The position numbers and the translations under genes are program-made. Below the pieces are notes generated by a model. That model saw nothing but the letters and a program-made list of their open reading frames with translations. It was not told the origin of the DNA and made no database searches. DNA of 33,054 bases from Candidatus Hodarchaeota archaeon (GTDB taxonomy: Archaea; Asgardarchaeota; Heimdallarchaeia; Hodarchaeales; Hodarchaeaceae), in the NCBI GenBank assembly GCA_016840285.1, contig JAEOSR010000130.1, positions 1 through 33,054 of the forward strand, in the 5' to 3' direction. Below are positions 18,133 to 25,298 of this stretch, piece after piece. Position 1 is the stretch's first letter. Each line of letters begins with the position of its first letter.

Positions 18133-18957
18133 CTAAAATTTTATGAAATCCCATCGTTGATGCATAGTTGGTACACAACTAATTAGATCTTTTGTGTAAC
18201 TCTGTTCTGGACTGATAAAAACTTCAGATGGGTCACCTTGTTCAACAATAAGTCCATTTTGCATTACAACCACCCTATCGGAAATGTATTGAGCTTGCCC
18301 AATATCATGAGTAATATAAATAACAGCTAGACCCTCATCTTTTGCTAAAAGTTGTATTAGATTTAAAACTCCAGCACGAGATGATGCATCAATCATGCTA
18401 GTAGCTTCATCAGCAATTAGTAATTCTGGTCTTATAATTAACACACGGGCAAGCATTAAACGTTGTAATTGCCCACCACTTATTTGGTGCGGATAGCGAC
18501 CAAGTAATTCATCAGCTCTTATACCCATTTGGTCTAAAACCTCATGAATGATACGTTCTCGTTCTTCAAGAGGTGGAGGATCTTTTTTAAGTTGAAATGC
18601 CTTATTTAAGATCCGATCAACCTTATGATAAAGATTATATGAACCATAAGGATCTTGAAAGATTACCTGAACTTTTCTATAATATTCTTTTTTCCTAAAT
18701 TCTTCTATAGGCTTTCCATTGACTAAAACTGTACCACTTGTCGGTTTCAAAAGGCGTAAAATGATATTTGCAGTTGTGGATTTACCGCTACCGCTTTCAC
18801 CAACTAATGATACAATTTCACCTCTTTTAACTGTGAATGTAACGTTTTGAATTCCTACAACTTCCATAGTTCGAATAAGTCCAGAGGTAAAAATTTTTGT
18901 TAAGTTTTTAACATCTACAACTATTTCATTTTGAATTGAGTCATTTATCATTGGCAT
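18133..18957 (-). CDS. ABC transporter ATPase, OppF/DppF type
   Basis: One of two nucleotide-binding subunits of the Opp-type importer. Walker A is GESGSGKST (about 53-61), the Q-loop is in VIFQDPYGSYN, the signature is ISGGQLQR (about 159-166), Walker B is LLIADEATS and the H-loop is ITHD. DEATS replaces the usual DEPTS, keeping the catalytic Glu. The chain (274 residues) stops soon after the ATPase core and lacks the cysteine-containing C-terminal extension seen in its partner. Start: the TTG at 18958-18960 is followed by ATG at 18955-18957, which overlaps the stop codon of the upstream ATPase by one base (TGATG), indicating translational coupling; ATG is preferred. It is the last gene of the four-gene minus-strand transporter operon. 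Confidence 0.93.
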   Translation of the reverse strand: MPMINDSIQNEIVVDVKNLTKIFTSGLIRTMEVVGIQNVTFTVKRGEIVSLVGESGSGKSTTANIILRLLKPTSGTVLVNGKPIEEFRKKEYYRKVQVIFQDPYGSYNLYHKVDRILNKAFQLKKDPPPLEERERIIHEVLDQMGIRADELLGRYPHQISGGQLQRLMLARVLIIRPELLIADEATSMIDASSRAGVLNLIQLLAKDEGLAVIYITHDIGQAQYISDRVVVMQNGLIVEQGDPSEVFISPEQSYTKDLISCVPTMHQRWDFIKF

Positions 18958-19964
18958 CAAACATTTTTATCGTTGTACAACCAACATTTAACTTTTCTAG
19001 TTTTTTCTTGTAGATTAAAGATAGGAGGTTTCTCTGATTGGCAGATATCCATCATTTTGGGGCATCGTGGATGATATCTACATCCTTGTGGAGGATCTCG
19101 GAAGTCTGGAGGTGCTCCTGGAATACTTTTCAATTTTGTGCGAGTATTGTCAGGATTAAATGCTACAAATGATGCAATAAGAGCCTCTGTATAAGGATGG
19201 AGTGGACCTTCGATTATTTCATCCATAGAACCTTCTTCAACAAAGTCTCCAGCATACATAATAATAGCTTTAGTACAAATCTGTCTTAAAGTGGCAAGAT
19301 CATGAGAAATGAATAGAATACTTTCAATAATTTTTGCTTTTAGCATTTCATATAGCATTTTGATCAATAGTTGCTGTGAGGAAACATCTAAAGCACTTGT
19401 GGGTTCATCAACAATTAATAATTTTGGATTAAATAATGTAGAAATGGCTAAAACTGCCCTTTGTTTCATTCCTCCGCTTAATTCATGAGGATATCGGTCA
19501 ATAATATTTCCTTTTAATCCTAATCGTTTAAAATGATCACGTGCCATTTGATAGACTTCGTTTTTATTTCCAATTTTTCCTGTTCTCTGTTTCACAACAT
19601 CTAAAATAAAATGTTTTATTCTTTTTACTGGATTAAGAGATTCAAGAGAAGCTTGAGGAACATATGCTATAACTTTTGCCTTAACTTCAGTTCTAAGAAT
19701 TTCGGGATCAGTTCTATAAACATCAAAATCTAGGATTTTAATACTCCCAGAAATAAAATGAAGGATTTTTCTAGGTGATCCAGTAATTAATTCACCAAAT
19801 GTTGATTTGCCACATCCTGATTCTCCAGCTAATGCTACAACGTCACCAAGGTGAACTTTGAGTGAAATACCATTTACTGGTTGAATTATACCAAAAGGAC
19901 CTTTAAATTGGCCAACAACATTTTCACAATTCAAAATAATCGGAGATATATCAGTTTCAGTCAT
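18957..19964 (-). CDS. ABC transporter ATPase, OppD/DppD type
   Basis: The second nucleotide-binding subunit. Walker A is GESGCGKST (about 47-55), the Q-loop is in YVPQASLESLNP, the signature is LSGGMKQR (about 162-169), Walker B is LLIVDEPTSALD and the H-loop is ISHD. After the core, the oligopeptide-transporter C-terminal region carries PGAPPDFRDPPQGCRYH and PRCPKMMDIC, giving cysteines at about 295, 301 and 308 with a fourth at about 327. In some Dpp transporters such a cluster is reported to hold a 4Fe-4S centre. AGGT lies 8 bases before ATG 19962-19964, so the in-frame TTG at 19970 is rejected. The C-terminus overlaps the next ATPase start by one base, and it follows the DppC-like permease gene by about 29 bases. 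Confidence 0.93.
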   Translation of the reverse strand: MTETDISPIILNCENVVGQFKGPFGIIQPVNGISLKVHLGDVVALAGESGCGKSTFGELITGSPRKILHFISGSIKILDFDVYRTDPEILRTEVKAKVIAYVPQASLESLNPVKRIKHFILDVVKQRTGKIGNKNEVYQMARDHFKRLGLKGNIIDRYPHELSGGMKQRAVLAISTLFNPKLLIVDEPTSALDVSSQQLLIKMLYEMLKAKIIESILFISHDLATLRQICTKAIIMYAGDFVEEGSMDEIIEGPLHPYTEALIASFVAFNPDNTRTKLKSIPGAPPDFRDPPQGCRYHPRCPKMMDICQSEKPPIFNLQEKTRKVKCWLYNDKNV

Positions 19965-19993
19965 TTTCAAAAACCTAAATTTTCAGGACAATT

Positions 19994-20941
19994 TTAACCT
20001 TTTCTGAGCCTTGGATTAAAAATCTCATCCATTTCAGATTGGACTATATAGATTGATACAAAAAGAACTGTAATAAGAAGTCCTGGGGGAAAGAAGACGT
20101 GGTACATAATATCATAAGTTGTTCCAGATAGGTAAATACGAGCCCAGTACAATAATGTTCCTAATGTCGGAAAATTAATATCGACTCCAATACCAAGTAC
20201 ACCTAGTGCTGCTTCTGAACCTATGGAAATTCCTAAAGACATGGCAAAAACCAACATTATATAAGAAAACATATTCGGTAGTATTTCAGTTATAGAAATA
20301 GAAATATTATTCATTCCAGAAATACGAGCCATGTTTACAAAGTTCCTCTCTTTTAAACTTAATACCTGTGATCTAATTGAGCGAGCTGCCCATGCCCAAT
20401 TAACCAATGCAATTATAACGGCTATTAATACGTGGCCTTCAATTACGAATTGAAATCCAGGGTCTTTTGTAAAAGAAGATATTACAAGAAGAACAGGAAC
20501 AACAGGAAGAATAATAAAAATATTGACAATAAATTGCATAAATTCATCTACAATACCTCCAGTATAAGCGCCCACTGCACCAAAAAATATTGCTAAGATA
20601 GTGATTATTACACTTGCCACGAGTCCAATTTCTAATGAATGCCGTGTTCCCCAAGCTAATCTAGCTAACACATCACGTCCTTGATCATCTAAACCTAGAG
20701 GATGTTCTAAAGATGGACCCTCATACCTCCTTACCCTTTGTTTACACCTTGAAAAATCTCTTTCTCGATTCACTGGATCAGAACAATATTCATCATCTTC
20801 AGGATCCCATTGAGGTTCTTTAAAAACCTTTTCTGGATTAGGGAAGATAAAAGTTGAACCTATAAAGCCAAACACAAAAATGAAACTGATTAAACCAAAG
20901 GCGATTAAAAAAGTTTTTTTCTTCAGTAATATTTCTATCAT
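19994..20941 (-). CDS. ABC transporter permease, OppC/DppC type
   Basis: A membrane subunit of the importer with about six transmembrane helices. The first is at about 11-33. A loop follows that ends in PLGLDDQGRDVLARLAWG (81-98), the family's entry to the permease domain (PLGTDxxGRD form). The cytoplasmic coupling motif is ARISGMNNISISITEILPN, contacting the ATPases. The loop between helix 1 and the domain (about 35-80) is acidic and has two cysteines, Cys53 and Cys66, possibly a disulfide on the outside. Length (315) is usual. It lies 17 bases after the OppB-like gene and about 29 before the OppD-like gene, all on one strand. The C-terminus NPRLR fits the family. Confidence 0.93.
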   Translation of the reverse strand: MIEILLKKKTFLIAFGLISFIFVFGFIGSTFIFPNPEKVFKEPQWDPEDDEYCSDPVNRERDFSRCKQRVRRYEGPSLEHPLGLDDQGRDVLARLAWGTRHSLEIGLVASVIITILAIFFGAVGAYTGGIVDEFMQFIVNIFIILPVVPVLLVISSFTKDPGFQFVIEGHVLIAVIIALVNWAWAARSIRSQVLSLKERNFVNMARISGMNNISISITEILPNMFSYIMLVFAMSLGISIGSEAALGVLGIGVDINFPTLGTLLYWARIYLSGTTYDIMYHVFFPPGLLITVLFVSIYIVQSEMDEIFNPRLRKG

Positions 20942-20958
20942 TTACTCAGCTCCATTAA

Positions 20959-22014
20959 TCAAGTTGCGCTCCCAGACCTAATCCGGGGGTCTATAAATCC
21001 ATATAAAATATCTATTACGAAATTTCCAATTACTGTTATTAGTATTATGACAGCAAACGAGCCAATAATCAAAGGATAATTTCGTGCTTGAGCTGATTCA
21101 ATAAGTATTCTCCCTAATCCAGGATACCGTAAAACATATTCAACAATTAAAGTTGCACCGATTAATTCATTTAATCTTAAGTTTAAACCGGTTACTTGAG
21201 GTAATATTGCATTTCTCCTTGCATAAGATTCTATAAGACCTTTTTTGAATCCTAGCTGTTTACTATACATGAGATATGGGGAGTCCATTTCATATAACAT
21301 CATAGCACGCATTCCTGTGGACCAACCACCTGCAGTAAATAACAGCATTACAATAAATGGAATTATATAATGATTAAGGAAAACTAATGGCTTTTTTAGC
21401 AGATAATCAATTGATAAAATTTCCCATTTAGCTGGATAAAAATGTAAACCTGATGAATCATCAAGGATAAAGAAAAAAATCATTATTGATAATGCAGTCC
21501 AGTAATAAGGAGTAGATTGTAGACTAACTCCTATATAATATATAAGCTTTGATAAGGGTCCTTCAGAAGTTGCAGCTTTTCCACCAACATAATTTCCCAA
21601 AAAAAAACCTAAGATTAGAACTGGTATAACAAGTATTATTGTCATATAAAATCCAGGTGTTATTCTATCTATCACTGTGATTTTAACTTCTTCAAATGAA
21701 TATCCAAGATCGAATTGCAAGATGTTTATCCAGAAGTTAATATATTGCTCATGTAGAGGTAGATCTAAACCATAAAATTCCCTTAATTCGGCTTTACGTC
21801 TATTGAGCCATTCAACATTTCCTGTACCAGTGTTTCGAAACAAAAAATTTAGTGGATCTCCAGGTATTAGTCTTGGAATTAACCAAGTGATTGATAAAGC
21901 GACGAAAAGAATAATTATATAAAAAAAGAATTTACGAATTACAAATCTAAGGTATCGGTTTTCTTTAGCCTTTTTAAAAATAGATTCTTTTTTTGGATTT
22001 AAATCTACACTCAT
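20959..22014 (-). CDS. ABC transporter permease, OppB/DppB type
   Basis: The partner membrane subunit, 351 residues. An N-terminal cytoplasmic stretch of about 25 residues (rich in Lys) leads into the first helix, then the hallmark WLIPRLIPGDPLNFL (45-59) and LDLPLHEQYINFWINILQFDLGYS-type region before the permease domain. The coupling loop reads LGFKKGLIESYARRNAILPQ, and the end carries YVLRYPGLGRILIESAQARNYP-type sequence followed by DILYGFIDPRIR, as in DppB. It is the first gene of the four-gene operon. Its 400-base upstream region contains one copy of the shared operator at 22172-22182, about 160 bases before the start. Confidence 0.93.
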   Translation of the reverse strand: MSVDLNPKKESIFKKAKENRYLRFVIRKFFFYIIILFVALSITWLIPRLIPGDPLNFLFRNTGTGNVEWLNRRKAELREFYGLDLPLHEQYINFWINILQFDLGYSFEEVKITVIDRITPGFYMTIILVIPVLILGFFLGNYVGGKAATSEGPLSKLIYYIGVSLQSTPYYWTALSIMIFFFILDDSSGLHFYPAKWEILSIDYLLKKPLVFLNHYIIPFIVMLLFTAGGWSTGMRAMMLYEMDSPYLMYSKQLGFKKGLIESYARRNAILPQVTGLNLRLNELIGATLIVEYVLRYPGLGRILIESAQARNYPLIIGSFAVIILITVIGNFVIDILYGFIDPRIRSGSAT

Positions 22015-22421
22015 GCGATTAACCCACTTATTTTTGATAAGTCTTTTGATTTCTTGATTTCTAAATTAATTTTCTTTAATGTTTTTAAACATTATCGCAA
22101 GAAAAGTGAAGATTGACATTTAATTCTTTTTAACAAGGTTTTAATAAAGATATATTCATAAATGCTTTTATTACTTAGAGTAGTAAAAGAAGAAAGGTAA
22201 ATCTGATTATTTTGGTTAATTAATTAAAATTTAAATCCTTTTTTCCTACAATTCCAAGTACTTCATTATCCATTTTCTTACCTTGTTGGTTCGAGTAATT
22301 ATTAGCAGAATCTATGAAAGGTAATCTTGAATTGATCTCTTCATTGAAAAGCATTCATCATTTCCCTTCCATAAAACTCAGTGTTCCATATAATTGGCAT
22401 TCTCTAAATAAAACAATTCAA
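22015..22421. other. Intergenic region with operator; no confirmed gene
   Basis: This is the leader of the permease operon and the 3' flank of the first GH94 gene. It holds one clear operator (22172-22182), with AT-rich sequence beyond it on the permease side (TTTATGAATATATC on the minus strand, about 22150-22163) that may be the TATA box. On the minus strand a 44-codon open frame (22220-22354, MLFNEEINSRLPFIDS...) has AAGGGA about 9 bases before its ATG, but it is short, hydrophilic and unrecognised, so it is not called as a gene. Confidence 0.5.
22165..22189. promoter_or_regulatory. Putative TrmB-type operator, copy 3 (25-base palindrome)
   Basis: Core TACT-TAG-AGTA at 22172-22182, flanked by CTTTTA at 22165-22170 and its exact reverse complement TAAAAG at 22184-22189. 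The whole is a 25-base inverted repeat with a 3-base centre, so it fits the consensus on both strands. It lies upstream of the permease operon. Confidence 0.65.
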
Positions 22422-24782
22422 TTAACCCATAATTACCTCTATTGAATGATCCTTACTATCATTAAATACAGGTAATATATTACCTTCAATCTTCGTGTTA
22501 TCAACTTTTATTTCTTTTATTCCTTTAGACACATGATTAGGATTTTTTACGTTAATCTCATAGTTTACACCCCTAAAATGTCTAACAACAGTAAATCCAT
22601 TCCATTCTTGTGGAATACAAGGATCAATTGTTAGTCCATGCATAGTTGGGGTAATTCCAAGAATGCCTTGATGAGCACTCCTCAAAGTCCATGCTGCTGT
22701 TCCTGTGAGCCAGGAATTTTTCGCAGCTCCAAACTTTGGATGAAATTTCCCAGTAATCATCTGTGAAAAAATATACGGTTCTGTTCGATGAATGTTGGCA
22801 ATTTCATTTTTAGAAATGGGAGAAATTTGTTTAAAATATTCGTAAGCAATATCTCCTCTACCTAAAAGACACTCAGCAAGTATTAACCAAGGATTTGTAT
22901 GGCAAAAAATAGAACCATTTTCCTTAAGAGAGGGGGGAAAAGTTGTTATACCTCCCAAATCATATTTATATTCTACATAAGGGGGTGATAAGAGCATCAC
23001 ACCATAATCAGTATTCAAATGCCTTTTAACTGAATTTAGTGATTCAGTTGCACGTTCTTTCGAGGCTATCTTACTAATGACAGCCCAAGACTGTGGGTTA
23101 AGATAAATCTTACCTTTATCATTATTAGAACTACCTATGACTTCACCAGAATCTGTAAATGCTCGAATATACCATTCACCATCCCAGGCTGTTTCATTAA
23201 CATGTTTTTTTAACTGTTTAGCTAGATTAGTGAATTTAATGACATCTTTTTTACAATTTGATTCAGAAGCAAGTTCTATCATACTTAATAGAGCAAAATG
23301 TAATTGTAAGGCAACCCAAAGACTTTCACCCGCATTATTCGGTCCTGGTAGATTTAGTGTGTCATTCCAGTCAGCTGATCCTATTAAAGGTAACCCGTGG
23401 GGTCCTATATGTTTCTCAGTAAAATCAATTGCAAGTTGTAAGTGATTATATAGAGAAACTTCTAAATCACTATCCACAAAATCTATTGTTTCATTAAGAA
23501 TTTCTAAATCCGCTGTCTCCTTGATATAATCGTGGACTGCAATTATCATCCATAAATGATCATCACTGAAATATGGCTTATTAGGATTCAAATAATTTGG
23601 GAATCCACCTTTTTTACTGAGAGGAAAATACAAATGATAAACATGCCCATCCTCAAATTGATTCCGTGCTAAGTCTAATAATCGCTGACGGACTCTCTCA
23701 GGAAGGGCGTAATTGACCCCAAGTGTATCTTGACTTGAATCACGGAATCCCATTCCACGGCCAATACCAGTTTCATAAAAGCTTACATAACGGGACCAAT
23801 CAAAGGTAGTTCTGCATTGATAGGGATTCCAGATATTTACAATCGTGTTAAAACCTTCATCAGGCGTATTAACCTTGAATTTTTGCAAATAATCAGTCCA
23901 AAACTGAATTAATTTTGCGAATTCAGTCTCAACCCTTTCAATATCGTTATATTTTTCGATGACTTCCCTAGTATGCTTTTTATCTTTCACAACACCCAAG
24001 ATAAAGAAAATCGTCTTTTCTTCTTGGCCTGTTAGGATTAATTCACTGCATGTTGCAGCGATAGGATTTCCACCAAAAGCAATTGAATTGGAACATTTAC
24101 CTTCTTCCACTTTTTGAGGATTCGATTCATCACGGTATGGCCCAATGAACTCTTCACGGTCACAATCAAAGCCAATAATATCCCCACTTGAAGTAAAAAA
24201 GGCATAGCCTGGATGCCGATCATAAAGGGAATAGTAAATTACATTCTCATCAAATTCAGTATATGCTACATTTTGTATATACTGAAGATCGTTTTGATCA
24301 GACTCTGCTCTCCATAAACAAAATTCTGCGTAACTAAAGATTTTCAATTTTTTGCTAGCTTTCGATAAATTATGAATCGTGAGTTTCCAAATTTCTAAAT
24401 TATCAGATAAGGGTACAAAATATGTAACTTCTACCTCCACACTTTCTCTTCTTGATTTAATAATCGTATATCCAAGGCCATGTCGACATTCATAAGCATC
24501 CATATCTTTCAGTACTGGCTGCCACGAAGGAGACCAATATTCAGATGATTCATCATCATAAATGTAGATATAGCGACCAGGACGATCATAAGGAAGATTA
24601 TTATACCTATATCGAAGGATTCGGCGATCTCTTGGATCAAGATGAAAACTAAAACCTCCTGCGCAATTACTTATCATGGCACAATACTCACTATTGCTAA
24701 GATAATTAATCCAAGGAGTTGGTGTATCTGGTCTTGTAATAACATATTCTTTCCTTAGATTATCGAAATAACCGTATTTCAA
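22422..24782 (-). CDS. GH94 disaccharide phosphorylase, specificity uncertain
   Basis: A cytosolic inverting phosphorylase of family GH94, releasing glucose-1-phosphate (or a related sugar-1-phosphate) from a beta-disaccharide. The N-terminal beta-sandwich opens KYGYFD and contains YVITRPDTPTPWINYLS; the (alpha/alpha)6 barrel has GRGMGFRDSSQDTLG, GPHGLPLIGSADWNDTLN with the catalytic Asp in DWND (about 474 with W472), and KNSWLTGTAAW near the phosphate site. It is related to but clearly diverged from the cellobiose phosphorylase beside it, and lacks parts of the SFQTTTN insertion region. It could be a cellobiose, laminaribiose, chitobiose or other phosphorylase. Start: TTG 24780-24782, 5 bases after AGGTGA (24788-24793), gives the family N-terminus (Met)-KYGYFD; the GTG at 24789-24791 lies within that ribosome binding site. 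An operator copy lies about 125 bases upstream. Confidence 0.92.
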   Translation of the reverse strand: MKYGYFDNLRKEYVITRPDTPTPWINYLSNSEYCAMISNCAGGFSFHLDPRDRRILRYRYNNLPYDRPGRYIYIYDDESSEYWSPSWQPVLKDMDAYECRHGLGYTIIKSRRESVEVEVTYFVPLSDNLEIWKLTIHNLSKASKKLKIFSYAEFCLWRAESDQNDLQYIQNVAYTEFDENVIYYSLYDRHPGYAFFTSSGDIIGFDCDREEFIGPYRDESNPQKVEEGKCSNSIAFGGNPIAATCSELILTGQEEKTIFFILGVVKDKKHTREVIEKYNDIERVETEFAKLIQFWTDYLQKFKVNTPDEGFNTIVNIWNPYQCRTTFDWSRYVSFYETGIGRGMGFRDSSQDTLGVNYALPERVRQRLLDLARNQFEDGHVYHLYFPLSKKGGFPNYLNPNKPYFSDDHLWMIIAVHDYIKETADLEILNETIDFVDSDLEVSLYNHLQLAIDFTEKHIGPHGLPLIGSADWNDTLNLPGPNNAGESLWVALQLHFALLSMIELASESNCKKDVIKFTNLAKQLKKHVNETAWDGEWYIRAFTDSGEVIGSSNNDKGKIYLNPQSWAVISKIASKERATESLNSVKRHLNTDYGVMLLSPPYVEYKYDLGGITTFPPSLKENGSIFCHTNPWLILAECLLGRGDIAYEYFKQISPISKNEIANIHRTEPYIFSQMITGKFHPKFGAAKNSWLTGTAAWTLRSAHQGILGITPTMHGLTIDPCIPQEWNGFTVVRHFRGVNYEINVKNPNHVSKGIKEIKVDNTKIEGNILPVFNDSKDHSIEVIMG

Positions 24783-24906
24783 TGATATCACCTATAAAAC
24801 AATCTTACTTACCATAAATCACTGAGATCATAAGTTAGTATAGTTAAGAGTCTATACTTTAAACCTTCGACAATAATTATTAAAATATTTAGAGGGTGAG
24901 TTATAC

Positions 24907-24917
24907 TACTATTAGTA
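24907..24917 (-). promoter_or_regulatory. Putative TrmB-type operator, copy 4
   Basis: Read on the minus strand this is TACT-AAT-AGTA followed by GTATAA, fitting YACTNNNAGTARTAWAA in the direction of the minus-strand GH94 gene. It lies about 125 bases before that gene's TTG. Confidence 0.6.
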
Positions 24918-25132
24918 TATACAAAATTACTCATTCTATTTTTTTAGTTTTCAGAACAAAAAATGCTTTTTTTGATTATGTTATCGAGTCTCACAAAGAA
25001 CCTCAATAATTTTTGATGACATCAAAAGCTTTCCCAAACATCAGAATTTATGGACAGTAGTTTTAGCAATTATAATAAAACAAGGTGTGTTTCTAATTTT
25101 TGTAATTACCGTGAATAAAACAATTTTGCTAT

Positions 25133-25143
25133 CACTCAAAGTA
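25133..25143 (+). promoter_or_regulatory. Putative TrmB-type operator, copy 5
   Basis: CACT-CAA-AGTA followed by GTAAAA, reading toward the cellobiose phosphorylase gene, 155 bases before its start. It shares TATCACT and AGTAGTAAA with copy 2. Confidence 0.6.
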
Positions 25144-25298
25144 GTAAAAATTGTACCTATTTTAACTGACTAACACTAGCTTTATTAACATAAATACAAT
25201 ATAAATTCTCTACTATCAAGAAACAAGTTCCAAATGCAAACTTACTCATTTTTAAAATGGTTTCTAACTTTGAATTTAAATTTTGAGAAGGGTTTTTT

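Larger units (their letters stand above)
24783..25298. other. Divergent regulatory region between the two GH94 genes
   Basis: A 516-base AT-rich control region with two operator copies, each nearer to one gene (24907-24917 for the minus-strand gene, 25133-25143 for the plus-strand gene). Candidate TATA boxes follow each operator on the gene side (TCTAAATATTTTAA on minus, about 24881-24894; ATAAATACAATATAAAT on plus, about 25190-25206). The plus-strand leader is long, about 150 bases. No reading frame of note. Confidence 0.6.

Noticed and set aside
23137..23445. 102-codon plus-strand frame inside the first GH94 gene
   Set aside because: It is antisense to a conserved catalytic region and shows no protein-like features of its own.
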